64,000 nt of DNA from Dermatophagoides farinae (Eukaryota; Arthropoda; Arachnida; Sarcoptiformes; Pyroglyphidae): positions 2,408,501-2,472,500 of the forward strand of contig NC_134683.1 of NCBI RefSeq assembly GCF_024713945.1, read 5' to 3'. This document shows positions 43,690-57,313 of the stretch, in pieces. The notes beneath the pieces were generated by a model. It had not been told where the DNA came from, made no database searches, and saw only the letters and a list, made by a program, of their open reading frames with translations. The position numbers and the translations under genes were made by a program. The first letter of the stretch is position 1. Every line of letters begins with the position of its first letter.

Positions 43690-45618
43690 AAAAAAGAGAA
43701 TAAAAAAACGAATAATTCTTCTCAACCTAAATATGATTCTCGTAATTTTTCCTGTGATAATAAATTTTAATGTTAAAACGCTCAATGTCAATTTGAACAC
43801 ACACACACACACACACCGTAATTCAGTGAAGATGATGATGGTCATACATATTCAGTAACCATTTGGATTTCACGGAAAAAAAACGAAACCTACTTCAAAA
43901 TAATTTCATTTTACCTGTAAATGTTCATTTCACCTGACAAATACTATTTATCTTTCAATGTCAAATGATAAATTGATTGATTGATGGATAAAATAAAATA
44001 AATTTAAATTTCTAAACAAAATTCGAATAAAGATGTGAATTGATCGGTGAGCAAAAAAAAAAAAAAATCGCAACAATAAATATTCCATGGACAAATAAAA
44101 ACGAATTTGAATTTGTTTTTCTTCAATCGAAAAATCATTTACAAATTGTGAACGTTTTTTTTTATCAAGTTGTCGATAACGATCGAATGTAAACAAAACA
44201 AAAAAAAAATCCATCTATCTATCCTTCGACTACAATTTCGAATAATGTACCTCTATGACCATCCATCCTATTTAAGTTAAGTTTCATTGCATTGAACGAT
44301 TCCATTCATTTCAAATGATTTTTTCTTCACTCATTTTAATCGTTTTTTTTATGGATTTTGTTTATTGTTTTTCAAACAATCAATCTTTTTTTTTTTGCCC
44401 GATGATATCGAATTTCGAAATTTCCCATATCTACAAATTCAATTGATTAGGCATTGTGTTCATATCTGCTCAAACCCGGTTTACATTATGCTATTACAAA
44501 GGTCAACCTAAATTTTAACCAAAAAATAAACAGCTATATGGCTAATTGCTATATGAATAATTATGAGATATTCGATTGGATCGACAAACAAGAAATAAAC
44601 CAAACAAATGGATTGTAGAATAATTCAATCGAATCGATGATTGTTCAGATAAAACTAGGCCAGAATTTTTAGTAGCTTGCCATCGTCATCATTAGTATCT
44701 AGTCTAGTATATAGGTGATCATCATCATCATGAAATCAAAGTACAGTGCCAGAAATATCTCCTCTTATTTTTCATTTCTTATGTGATTTTCATTGAATAC
44801 TTTTCAAAAAAAAACATTTGACAAATGTTCAGATACAATCACAAAAAAAACGCTTATGTTGTATTTGATACCAATAAGAAAATAAGAAAACTTGTTGCAG
44901 CAAACTTGTTGTTTGTCTAGATTTTATGTGTGATTCCATACAGCTACAACGATTGAAATGATGATATGATCACAACGATCCTGATTTTTTTTTTATTTAT
45001 TATCCAAAGATCATCATCATCATCAAATTCAACAGGTTTTTTTTGCAATGTTGTTTTTTTCAGAAATAAGAAAAAATCGAAATCAAGTATTTTCAAAAAA
45101 AAAAAAAAAAAAAAATGTGAATAGTGAGAGTTTCAAATGAAATGGAAATGGTTGTTGTTGTTGTTATTGATGATGGTGAGGTGATAAAATCATACCACAT
45201 ACACATATACACATTTTAAACTAACCGCATATACAAATGATACAATATTTGCCACGCCGATATCCACCAGGTGACAAGGTTCGACAAAGAACAAATTATG
45301 TACAATTTAGAGACACACACACACACATATTTATATATACAATTTATCCAGTACGAAACTTGTAAAGACAACAACTACATTTTCATTTGTGCAGATTTGA
45401 CGATTTGATTTTTCTGTTTATCGTGTGTCCGTAGCTGCAATTTTTTTTTTCTTATATAAAAACCAATCGAACCATTCGACATCATTCGCTTATCAACATT
45501 ATCATAGTCGTCAAATTTTTTTGTTGTTGTTGTTGTTGTATTGGAATTTATTTCGTTTCATCGTCTTTTTTTTTAGTCGGATCAATTAAAGAAAATATTC
45601 AACCAAACAAAAAAAAAA
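43690..45618. other. Intergenic stretch with the promoter of Cys-rich protein B
   Basis: 1.9 kb with no gene supported. A CA tract lies at 43798-43816, A-runs at 45095-45115 and GTT repeats at 45522-45539. The TATA box at 45453-45460 belongs to the gene at 45619. Confidence 0.55.
45453..45460 (+). promoter_or_regulatory. TATA box of Cys-rich secreted protein B
   Basis: TATATAAAAACC, about 165 bp upstream of the ATG. The box and the following AACC are shared with the paralogue's promoter at 40656. Confidence 0.6.
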
Positions 45619-46398
45619 ATGATTCGATTTGCTATTGTGGCATTAATATGTGCAGCCACTGTTGTTAATGGTCAATATACTAAAGCTAAAAATTGTTCCG
45701 TCGATGTTTTCGATGAAAGTTTTGCTAAAGCATATGGTCATTTTGGTCTTGAATATTTGGAATTGCCTAAAACACAGGCTAAATTGAAAGAATATTGTCG
45801 AGATATTGCCAATAATAAAGTTTTCTCCAAAGATTTCGGTGAACGTTGTTTGACCGGTACATCACAAACATTATTAAATCTCCAAGTTTACAATGTTGAT
45901 CGTGTGAATAAACCATATTGTGCTAAAAATGGAAAGAAACGAGTAAGTTTTTTTTAAAATTTAAATTTTTAAATTTTAAGTTTAAAAAATTTTCATTTGA
46001 TAATATAGGAAGCATTCGTTCGATGGTCAAAATGTGGTAATGCTGCAAAACCGGAAACGAAAAAATGTTGGGATGTAATGAATGAAGGCATGAATTTGGC
46101 TCGTAAAGTTGCCAATAATAAATCACGTATACCAATTGTTTGCTGTAAATATTATGCCTGGATCAAATGTAATAGTAATGCATGGAAAAAAACTGCCGAT
46201 TGTGATCAAGAATCAATCGATGGTTATGAACAATTGATCCATAAAGCAACTGTTGATTCAATGAATTTAATCTGTAATCGTTATGAAGATGATGATGTTA
46301 AATGTTCGAAATTATTTGAAGAAATACCTAAAAAGAAAGCTAAAAATCTTCGACCATCACCAATTACTTATATTTTCGATATTTTTGAATCATTGTAA
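45619..46398 (+). CDS. Secreted Cys-rich protein B (27-kDa hemolymph glycoprotein/DUF1397-like), 237 aa
   Basis: Exons are 45619-45942 and 46009-46398; 714 nt in frame. The signal peptide is MIRFAIVALICAATVVNG, cleaved before QYTKAKNC. The cysteine pattern, vicinal VCCKYYAWIKC, SMNLICNRYEDDD and the C-terminus TYIFDIFESL match protein A. Differences lie mainly in the signal peptide (A has a Met run) and in loop charges. Both paralogues look intact and have TATA promoters, which suggests strong or tissue-specific expression. Confidence 0.8.
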
Positions 46399-46569
46399 AT
46401 TGTGAACATCATTTTTGTGACCATAATGATCAAATATTTGAAACATAATTGATAAAAATATTGAAAACAATCAAACCAAAATGAATTTGCATAATCTCAT
46501 AATTGTAAACCAAATAACTAACAAATAATTTTTTTTTTGGCAAAAAAAATGTCTTTTAGACATTCATGG

Positions 46570-46613
<44 letters not shown>

Positions 46614-47230
46614 AATAATAATAAAAATTGATTTAAAATTGTAAAACAAAACAAAAAACAATAAATGATTCAATTCATAACGTTTCAATTGTTTGTCGCT
46701 GAAGGATTTACGAACGACCAAAAAAACATTCATTTTTAAATGATCTCCAAGGATTAAGGAAATTGTCGATTAGGCTGGAAAAAAAAATTATACAACAACT
46801 TTTGCTTACAATGAATGTCATTCGTTGATTATAATTATATCAGGTATATGTGTGAAAATGAATTTCGAAATATCATAATTTTGAATATAAGTGAATTATG
46901 AATTATCACCAATAAAGAAAAACAAAAATTTATCATCCAAAAAAAAAAATATGTCCCAATGTATTCATGGTCAATGTGTTTGTGTGTTATGTGATGCTGC
47001 AAATTGATGTAAAATCCTTGTTTGCACTTAGTCAACTAAAAATCTTACATATATACGTTGTTTAAATCCATTTCCGAAAACATTCAGAAAAAGGTCGATC
47101 TCATTTTGTTGATACTTTTTTTTGGAAAATATTTATTCATTTTTCTATAGAAATTCAAACTAATATAGGGAAAATAATGATTAAACAAAACAAAAAACAA
47201 AAAATTTCGGAAAATTTTCTTTCTTTTTTT
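46399..47230. other. Convergent intergenic stretch with a (GAT)n repeat
   Basis: About 14 GAT units occupy 46570-46612. Poly-A signals for the flanking convergent genes are likely. No gene was seen. Confidence 0.6.
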
Positions 47231-50200
47231 TTATAGTTGACTGATTTCTTCATCACTAGTTAATGTATCCGTTCGATTACGTATATTAGTAGGAGAATTC
47301 ATTGTCATTGTTCCATTCGTTTGATTGGTAGAAAATGTGGTCATAGGTCGATTATTTGTCCATTGTGATGGCTGTTCAATGACTGTCTGTTGTGACATAG
47401 CCGATTGATTTGAATTCGTATGAAACAAACGTCGATGATGGGCATAAGAGCTAGCATTGCTTGAATCTCGTTCTAATCCAAAAGCCGATATTGCCGAATG
47501 TATTGAATCACGATGAATTTTATTTTGCATTTGTTGTAAATGTTGTTCATGTTTTCTGATTGCATGTTTAGTATTTTTACGTATCATTTTTGGAATTTTT
47601 TCAATTCGTGATTGATCTAATCAGTCAATGTAAAATCAATTATCAAATTAGACTTTAAAATCCTATATATATGATTGATTAAACAATATATACTTACCAG
47701 ATTTAAGATTTTGCATCACTTCACCAAAAACATTACCATATTCACTGGGTTTGACATCATCAGTATCACTTGATTTCATTGAACCTTTACCATCATCATC
47801 GGTTTTATATTTCTCATCATCGGTGGTCAAATTAGAATCGGATATTCTATCCTTTACTTTGTTTAAATAATGTCTTCGACGTCTTCTTCGTCCATTTCTT
47901 CGGCTTTTTTCTCTGATTAATTGTGCAACCAATGAAGAATAATCAATTTGTTTTTTCTTTTCTCGAATTTCCGTATATGCCAATAGATGTGCCAAAGTTC
48001 CAAAACGGTGTATAAACATACCTGATGAATATAATTGACATATGAAAAAAAAATTAAACATTATCGATTGACTTACCAATACATTGAATGATCAGAATAG
48101 CACCGAAAAAGATAACCAAAGTCAAATTGATTGGATCCATTCGAGTGTAAACAATATTATTAACATGTTCAATACGATCTTCATCTTCGTTACGAATTTC
48201 CGTAGTTCCATTCGTTCCAACTGGTACATCGATACCGAATACATCTTTATGGATTTGTAACATGAATACAAACAAAATGAAAATTATATTGACAAATGAG
48301 AAAGCAAAAACAAATTTATTACGAAGATCGGCCAATTCTGAACTGATACGATCTTTTTCCTTTAGATCTTCATCCAATGGATAAAGATATTTAGCGATCA
48401 TTTTCTTCCAAAATTCTTCCTCACGTCCAGGTATATTTCGAATAGGCCATGAATTTAGTCGAGAATTACTTCGTACCCATCGAGGTTTTTGAAAACTTCC
48501 AATTCGAGTTGTTGGCGGCGATCGTCTACATATATGTTCACCAGATGAATTTTTATTCGCATCGCCTTGTCGTTTATCATTGTTATCCGATTTTTGTTGC
48601 TGTTGTTGGTTATGTTGTTCGCCTTCACTATTTTTATTTTCATTTTCCGCATTAGTATTTTGATCATTACCATCCCTTTCTGAATTATGATCTGATTTGG
48701 ATTCTTTACTGATCAATTTAGCCATTTCTTTCATATGTAATTTTATATCTTTTATATCGACACCCATTGTTTCATCGACGGATGATTCATTCGTACCGGA
48801 ACAACACATACATGTGAATAGGCCATTCTTGCTGGATCCAAATGTATCTAAATTCAAAAAATTGCCTTTCTTTTTAGCTGCAGCAGCAGCTTTTGCTCGG
48901 GCTTCTTCTTCTTCTTTTTGTTTAGCCAATTCTTTTGCTGATAATTTTGATTTCACTTCACGTGTACCCCACGAAACGACATTCATATTGGTTATAGAAT
49001 AGATGGTCAACAACATGTACATGCTCGGTATGAATAGCATATAAATAGGTAAAGGAATGACGCAAGCAAATTCTTGTGGATGTAATACAGCAGCCACAAT
49101 AAAACTTCCCATCATAGCTGAGAAGAAAAGTGAATTTGGCGAGAAAAAACCTTTCGTGTACATATCGATTCCAGTGCCAACCAAAACAGCTAACATTAAC
49201 AATGCATAGATCACCGATAATACCGTTGCAAATGAAATCTTGATATTATTGTCTTCGAATTGAAGACAAACAAACAAAAATAATAACAATGGTATCATAT
49301 TGTAAATGAGTGACATTTCGGTTGTTAATCCCATTACAGTATTCATAGCTGAAACAACCATTAAGAAAATTGTACCAGGTGATATTATCGTACCGAGCAT
49401 CAAAAATGCCTGATATATAATATACAAATATGAAATGTTATCATTTGCTTTGACCGTTTGTTTATAATCGCCTAGTAGATCGAGAATATTGGCCATAGTT
49501 GATGGACCCCATCGACGACGTTGTGTATAGAATTCAGCAAAACCTTCCGGTGCATGAGTATATGAATCGGAAGCAGCACAATATTCAATACGCCAACCAC
49601 GTTGTAACAATAGAGTACAAAGCCATCGATCTTCACCTTGATCATATTGGACATAATGTTGAGCTTGTGTTGGTTTAGTTGTATATTTATTCATGATAGA
49701 TTTATCCATCAATGCACGAGCACGAAATAATGAAAAACAACCAGGAGAACATAGAACACAACCGATTACATGTTCGGTAGCTTTTTGCAACCAATGGCCC
49801 ATAGCATATTCGAATTTTTGATACCAAACAATTGGACCTGATCCGATCGGATGAATTCTTCCACAAGCTGCACCAAGATTATCATTCTTTTTCATTAGAT
49901 CAACAACCAGATCAACAGCTGCTGGTCGAAAATTAATATCACCATCCAAAGCCAAAACAAAAGTATTGTTCATTATGGTTTTTCTTCGTTTTATATCCAA
50001 ATCTTTTCGAGCAGCCAAACGATAACCCAATAGATAATACATGTACATGCACTGGCTCCAACGTTTTCGGTGACGAATTAAATCCTTATCTTTTATATGT
50101 GCTATCAATCGATTGGTTCCCATTGGCATTTTCCAAATCAACTTTCCACCATACGGTGTCGGCACAATAGTAGGTGGTTCAAGATCCAAATTCTTACCAA

Positions 50201-53191
50201 AAACTTGATTGGCAGATCCACCGATCGTATCGATTAATTGTTCAACAAAACGATTGATGACTCGATCATCTACATCATCACCTTTACCTTGTTCGAATGC
50301 ATCATCGAAGAAAATGTTCACCTCCATCTCGTAGATTGTTTTCTTAACGGCATCACCAAATTCTTTTTTGGCTATTCGTCGCAATCCTTGTTCATAATCC
50401 AAACGCATAACAGCTTTCAACATTTGAAACATTTCATTTTCATCTTCATGCCACATAGTTGCACAGATATAAATTCTAATCGTTTCATCGTCAGCTGGAT
50501 CTGTTTTGGCATCAATCGAATCTTCTTCAACGCCCATAATCTCACAAACACGGCGCCAATCCTTAGTCCAATCATCTTCGATATTGTTTTCTGATGATTT
50601 TGATTGATTCATCATACCATCTACATGATTATTCCAATCATACATCGGATTATATGATGTACGAGGTAATTCTCCATCCAATTTATTTTCTAGATTTACT
50701 TGCGGTTTCAATGGATCTTTTGTATCGATCTTAGATTGTTGTTGTTCAACATCTTTGTTTGTTGTTGATTCTTCACCACGATCTTCATCTTCTGGTGCAT
50801 ATATTAATTTTAAACATCGACGATTCATTAAAAGTGATTGATCAATCATTACAGTATTGTACATTGGACTAACAAACAATTGTTCTGTTGATGCTAATCG
50901 TTCACTTGTTTCTTTCCAGATATGTAAAGTATTCAACACTTGATTAATAAAACTTATCATCCATATAAATGCAACGATAGCATTGTACCAATTAAATTTG
51001 AATACATGTGTTTCTTCTTCATTAAAGAAAATATATTGAAATGGTTTAAATATCGATACTAATTGACATTTATCTTGAAGTGCAATACTATTCAATGCCC
51101 ATAATACGGATACGGTACATGGTACAGTAAGACAAAGCGGAACAGCAAAACTGATTGATTGGAAACAAACTTTGCATGTAAATTTGGCAAATGCATATGC
51201 TAAATATGTTATGAAAACATGTGCCACAAGAATCCAAACGGGCCATAATGCTGTATCAACATGTAGTTCATGTTGATCGGTATCCAATATAACATGTCCA
51301 CCAAAATTTGTTTTATCACGAATAATCGAAACAATATCCGATTGAAAAGAATCGGTAAAATTTTTAAATATCATACGTGTTGTATCCGAACCATTACCAT
51401 AATGTTCATTCATTATCATCAATGCAAATATAAATAAAATTTTCCATGGTGAAATTACGGCGAAAACAAAATATCGACTTTTGGTTAAATCATTTTTAGC
51501 ATTGCTTAAAAACATTGAAAATTTTTTCATTGCATCCGGTACAACATAATTTTCCCACCATTCAAACGAAACTAAATATTATGGATATGGATATATTTGT
51601 ATTAGTTGTGAATTTGGAATATAAAACGTTTTGTATACACATTACCCAGAATCATAGCAATCGGAATGAGATAAAAATGTTCACATTCATTATATTTATA
51701 ATTATCATAAGCACTGATTGCTGTCCAGCAGATTATAAGCAATGTTTGTAAAGAAAAATTGATCCATGCTAACCATCGATTATAGGCTAATTTTAAATGT
51801 TCAAATTTTGATTTAGCTCGGCCAGTTGAATCTTCAAATTCATCGCTAAATGAATCCTCAAAAATACTTGATCCATCTGTCGATTGAAATGATTGCCGTA
51901 TATCAAGACTAAAAGGTAAATCCAGTTGTTTTGGTGGCGGTGGTGGATCCACCAACAAACGTATAACACTCGGAAGGAAACAAACACTATTCATGATCAT
52001 TGCACCACGTATAACATCCATTTCAGGTAGCAATATAAACAAAAATATTGACAATCCAATACAATGAAGAGTTTCGGCGACAAATACCTGGTGTAAAGAA
52101 AAAAAATCATAACCTCTCCTCATTGAGCCATCCATTAAACTTACCGTTAACATGGTCTGAATTTTTGGAAATTTAAACTTTTTAAAATAAGTAATACGAA
52201 CACTTCGACCAAATGCAAAAAAATATGGTGAAATTGCAGCAAAATATAATGACCATACCCAAGCAATTCTTGTGATTGAATCCCTATGATAAACTACATT
52301 ATATGGTTTATCATGATCCAATGGTGGGTCAATTTCAAAATGATCATCATTATTACAAATAGTGACTGTATGATTGACGTTTATCATCGATGTCATCAAA
52401 AGTATCAATGTTTTCGAACAGACAGACAATAATAATACCATGATGAATGTAAAGAAATATGCAAATAATTTTAACCATCGAATAGCCACTTCAACCCATT
52501 CACTTTTTTGTGTTTCATCTTCATCCGGTGGTGGTTCCGTTATGAAACGATCCCATTCAGGCGGTTTTTCTTTTGTTTCTTGTTTATTGTTCGATTGATT
52601 ATTGTTTCCATCTTTATCTGAACCCGATTTTATTGAATCATTTGAATTTGTTTTTTTGACTTTCGTTCGATCTGAAAATGGTTGGCTAATTTTCGATTGA
52701 TTTTTATGATTTGGTGTTTCCGGATCGAACGATACTTGTCGTGCCATACGTTTTGCATTATTGTTAGCATACATGGGTTGATGACGTTGTTGTTGTTGTT
52801 GTTGTAGTTCATTGATAGTTGTTTCATCGTAACTGTCACTTTCATCTGTATCACCGTAATTATCATATGCTGGATTCGTAAAACCTTTTCCATTCTGATC
52901 AAGATTATTGGTTGAATTTGGAACAACAATTGAACGGCCATTACCGATCATTTTCGAAGTACCGCTTTTGATTGATTGTTGAAGATTTAAATATTGTCCA
53001 GATGGTATTGTTGGTGATGATTTATTTGAACCATTTTCTTCATTGATTGGTTGAAGTTGAGTTGAATAACGACGATGATTGGAATCACTACCAAAAGAAT
53101 TGATAGAACCATCATCATTGTGAATAATTGTTGGATTTTGATCAACTATAATTGGTGTTGGTGAAAATGAACCGAATTTTTTTCGATTCAT
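47231..53191 (-). CDS. CHS1: Chitin synthase 1 (krotzkopf verkehrt-like), 1897 aa, five exons
   Basis: Exons are 52145-53191, 51646-52087, 48077-51571, 47698-48021 and 47231-47616; 5694 nt in frame. The start is ATG 53191. A GT2 glycosyltransferase with many membrane helices makes chitin from UDP-GlcNAc at the plasma membrane. The catalytic block contains CATMWHE (about 866), LALDGDINF (about 1036), GEDRW (about 1143-1147) and QRRRW (about 1180). The animal CHS mark SWGTRE is followed by a coiled coil (KELAKQKEEEEARAK). The first 230 or so residues are low-complexity Asn/Gln/Ser/Asp, making it longer than the 1500-1600 usual for insects. The 57-nt intron at 52088-52144 and the short C-terminal exons are read from clean splice sites. 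No pair of mutually exclusive exons was seen. Confidence 0.95.
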
Positions 53192-53988
53192 CGTTTTTTG
53201 ATTTATAAAAAAAAACAAAGTAACAAAGTTTATTCGTTATCTTGATTATTGGCACACAAAAATTTTTTTTTGTTCGCTCAAAATACTGGTATTGATGATT
53301 AATTGAAAATGTCCGATCAGAAACACAAGAATCAATCACATCTATCTATATGATGTTTAATGACAATAAATAAAACCAGTGTAATACCAGTAGTTTGTGG
53401 CTGCTGTCATCAACAATAATCATACCTAAATCCTGGTGACATTAACATTGATCAACATTAATCGAATCAGATGTCGATTGATTGACAAAATCGATAATCC
53501 AAAGTTTGCAAGATTTAGATTCTCTGGTTACCAGGTACGGAAAAAAAAGACCTATAGTGTTGTTGTTGTGACGAGAACAAAATAATCAAATTCCCAGAGA
53601 AATAAATTTCGTTCAGGATTTCACATACATTTTTTTTTGTTCTATTTATCATCTGCATATCTTAATCCAATTATAATGTTTATGTTATATTACTGATTTA
53701 AATTGATCAATATAGAAAATAATTTCAAAAAATGAACATCATCACATTATTGACAATTTGTTGATTTTCCTTCTTTTGACAATTATTATTATTATTATCT
53801 TTATTGAATCCTGGTGGAATTATCATTTCATTTGAAATCACATTTGTATATTGTTGTAGGGTAATAATGAATGATCGATGATTTTTTTTTTTTTTTGCAA
53901 AAAGATAAGCAATATTTTTTTTATTTATTTGTTTTTGTTTTCTCGAAATCAATTATATCAAAATCGATATATCTTATATCGATAGATT
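53192..53988. other. Spacer between chitin synthase and the BRO1-like gene
   Basis: The right part holds AT-rich sequence with TATA-like stretches and ATCGATAT words (53950-53990). The left part contains the likely 5' region of chitin synthase. No gene was supported. Confidence 0.5.
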
Positions 53989-56900
53989 TTACATATTAGT
54001 TTTGTTTTTATAATTACTACTACTACTACTGCTACTATTATCATTGTTGATAATTTGGCCAACACCACCAACACCAACACCACCACCACCGTGTGCAATC
54101 GCCACTGCCGTTTTAATAGCTGTCGTATTCACAGGTGATGAAATGATTATCATAGTTTTTGATGGAATGTTTTTAAGTTCCGGCAATGCAGATTTCATTG
54201 TTGTTGATGGACCTAAAAATAAATTTATGATCATTATTTTAACAATGAATTATGGACCACACACACACACACTTACTTTGTTTGATGATTGCAATCGGTT
54301 TTGATCGAATCAATATTCCACCACTGTTGACATTAGCTACATTTTCATTCTTCGTTGATGTTGATGATGATGATGATGATGATGATGTCGTCAAATCGAT
54401 CAATGCTTGTTGAATGGTAGTATCTTTTAACCAAAAATCATCAGCTATTGGTTGATAGAATTTAATTGGCTGTAATAAAATCATCGAATCTAATTGTCTA
54501 TTAATTACAACCGTATCCAAATTGATATCATATTTTTTCATAAAATTTTCATGATTATTCAAAACAAAATGTATACACATTTGTTGAAAACGTTCATCCA
54601 GTGTTGTCGAAAATCGATCAAATTGATTATCATCCATAATCCATGGATAAATAGTTTGATTTTCAACAAGTTGTTTACGAAAATATCTCAATAATGCTAA
54701 AGATTTTTGTAAAGCGGCTACTGTACGTTCACCAGATTTAGGAAACATTTCGCTTAAATAGAAATATCCCAATGATTTATATAGATAGGATTTCATCTGA
54801 CAATAATGTCGCCAATAAATCTTTTCCGTACATTCTGGACGATTAGTATTGATCATTATAGTTGAATCATTTAAATCTTCACTGATTGCCCAATATAATT
54901 GTAATATTCGTATAGTAATTTTCAATTGTATCCAACTTATATTTGATAAACGAAATAATAGTTCTTGTGCTTCAGCTAAACAATGATTTCGATATGATCG
55001 TAGAACCGGTTCAAGAAAATCACAATCATTTTCACCAAAATATTTATTGGATTTTGTTCTGTCCAATATATATTGAAACATACCGGCCGATTCACGTAAT
55101 GTTTGTATTAAAAATTCATAATCACTATTTTTCCATACATCTTCTTTCTTGTTTGAATCTTTACTGTTTTCAGTTGACATCAATAATTCACATACAGATT
55201 TCATTTGCCAAATGGCTAAAATGTAAATAGTTGAACAGATTTCAAATTCAATATCATATACTATACAACGAACATTTGTATCAATGGAACTTGTCCAACA
55301 AAATCCAAACAATTGTCTTGATTGATTGTTGGCCATTAGACCGGCCGTCCATGATAAATAACTATTGAATTGATCAATTAATTTTGATTTGAAATCGATA
55401 AAATTTTCAATCTTTGTCACATCAATTTGTTCATGGAATAATTTCTGTAAATCATTTCGTAAGTTTCTTAATTTTAGACAACAATTTCGAAATTCAGGAC
55501 ATTGTCCATCTAATGATTGATCGAAATTTTCCAAATCTTTGTTCGTCTTTTTTAATGCTGTAAAACGTCGTGACCATATTGGCACTAGATTGTTGACATT
55601 TGCAATTTTTAAATTTGTTGCAGCAAATGGATCGTAATTTGGAATGAATATTTCGACACCAAATTCAAGGCATACATTTACTGTCCAATAGTCATGTAAT
55701 TTGGGTAAATGAAATACAATTGGTCTAATAAATTTATCCAATAAATTAGTCGAACTAATCGTTTTGTTCATTGTTGGATTATTTGATACTAAAGCTAAAG
55801 TTCGAATCCTTATATCTTCACGGACAATATCCATATGACTTTGAAGATTTTTAATAAATTTTTTCGCATCAATCACACGATTTGTCCATGATTTTGGATC
55901 ATTTTTGGCAAATTCTTGTCCATATTTATTGTATTTGATGCTTAAAACATTGATACTTCGTAAACATTCATCAATTTTATGCCAGAAAATTTTCTCATCA
56001 TCCATGGTCATTGGTGTGAAATCAAAATCGATTATCGGTTGTGGTTGTTTACGTTCCTGTAGTAACAGCAGATATTCCCAGGCTTCGAATAGAATTTTTT
56101 TCATAAGTAAATAGCAATGCCATTTTTTCAATCTACGTTCCAATGATGTTGCAATCGATTCAGATGATTGCCGAAATTGATCACGTGTTGTACGAGCTAA
56201 ACGTATCATATCCATCATTGATCGTTGTCGTTTATTGCCGTTTGTTTTCCATGATGCTGATGATGAAGATTTTTTTTGATTACTTCCATTTTTAGTACTA
56301 GTTATTTTTGATGATTTTGATGCTTCCTTCTTCACTTGTTTTTGTTTACTTCCCATCATTGAAAGAAAAAGAAATTCTCTTGCTTCACCATTACATTGTA
56401 ATTCATAAGCACGAATAACATCTGGATCTAAATCGGTACCGAAAATGGTATCTTGTTCACTTTGTATTAAATATCGACCTAAATTCTCACGTATAAAACG
56501 AAACAATCCAGCTGCTTGTAAAAGTGATGAAATTGGTGTTTGTTGTCTACGATTTGCACTTGGATTCAAACTAATCATTGAAGATGATTTCGAAGATGAA
56601 TTGAATGATGTACACCATTTCATTAGCCATAGAGCATAATTGAAAAGTATTGAAGCCAATTCTACAAACGAATCGCCAATGATCATTAATTGTTTTTCAC
56701 CAATCGAATCTGTCCATTCGAATCCATACATTCGACGTAAAGGTGATGGATGAAATTGTGAGAAAAATTTTTCTGAAACACCACCCAAATCATGTAATGG
56801 TGAGATTGCGAATCCACGAAACAGTGCAACATAATTAATGATTGATTGATGTAATTCTTCCAATATACGCTGTATTCGATTTCGATTTGATTCCTGTAAT

Positions 56901-57037
56901 AATTTCAATACTTTTTCACGTTCCAGATGAAGTTGAAGAAGAAGATCTTTAGATGATTTAGATAGATCAGATTTGAATAACATAAAAGCTTGTTTTTGTG
57001 TTGATTTCATTGCGTTTCGATGAAAATAGCACATCAT
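53989..57037 (-). CDS. Protein with two BRO1-like halves, 994 aa
   Basis: Exons are 54277-57037 and 53989-54212; 2985 nt in frame. The ATG at 57037 is the first in frame. An in-frame stop just upstream is part of an acceptor-like CTAACTAG, so an extra 5' exon is possible. The N-terminal half shows BRO1-type features: FEWTDSIG, NYALWLMKW, LLQAAGLFRFIREN and YELQCNGEAREFLFL. The C-terminal half repeats them: FCWTSSID, YILAIWQMKS, LRESAGMFQYIL and YRNHCLAEAQELLFRL. BRO1 domains (ALIX, BROX, HD-PTP) bind ESCRT-III CHMP4. A Ser/Lys-rich linker lies between the halves in part. The tail ends in a Gly-rich, Ser-run, Asn-rich low-complexity region. Confidence 0.78.
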
Positions 57038-57313
57038 ATTGACTGAATGTTCAATGGAACCACCGTTTCGACCGTTTTCAATCACAATAACATTATGATG
57101 CTAGTTAGACGTATTTTAACTATTTCGGCAAAAATATGATTCGAATTATTGGAAAATAAAATTTTCCAATTATTCTTGTTTGTTGTAAATGGAAGAATTT
57201 TTTTTCTTTGTTTATTTGATGATGATTTCATTTCGATATGTATAATGGTTAAAATTAATTAATAATAAAAAAAAGAACTATGAGGTCAATTTGTTGTTGG
57301 CGATTTTTGTCAT

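Noticed and set aside
46570-46612. Regular short repeats considered as a CRISPR-like array
   Set aside because: Plain trinucleotide microsatellite without spacers, in a eukaryotic genome.
48449-49002. Plus-strand frames inside chitin synthase
   Set aside because: Antisense shadows of the coding exon; no independent support.
57038-57110. Upstream start for the BRO1-like gene near 57085
   Set aside because: That codon is GTG, not ATG, and an in-frame stop lies just before it. The first ATG is at 57037, although an upstream spliced exon remains possible.
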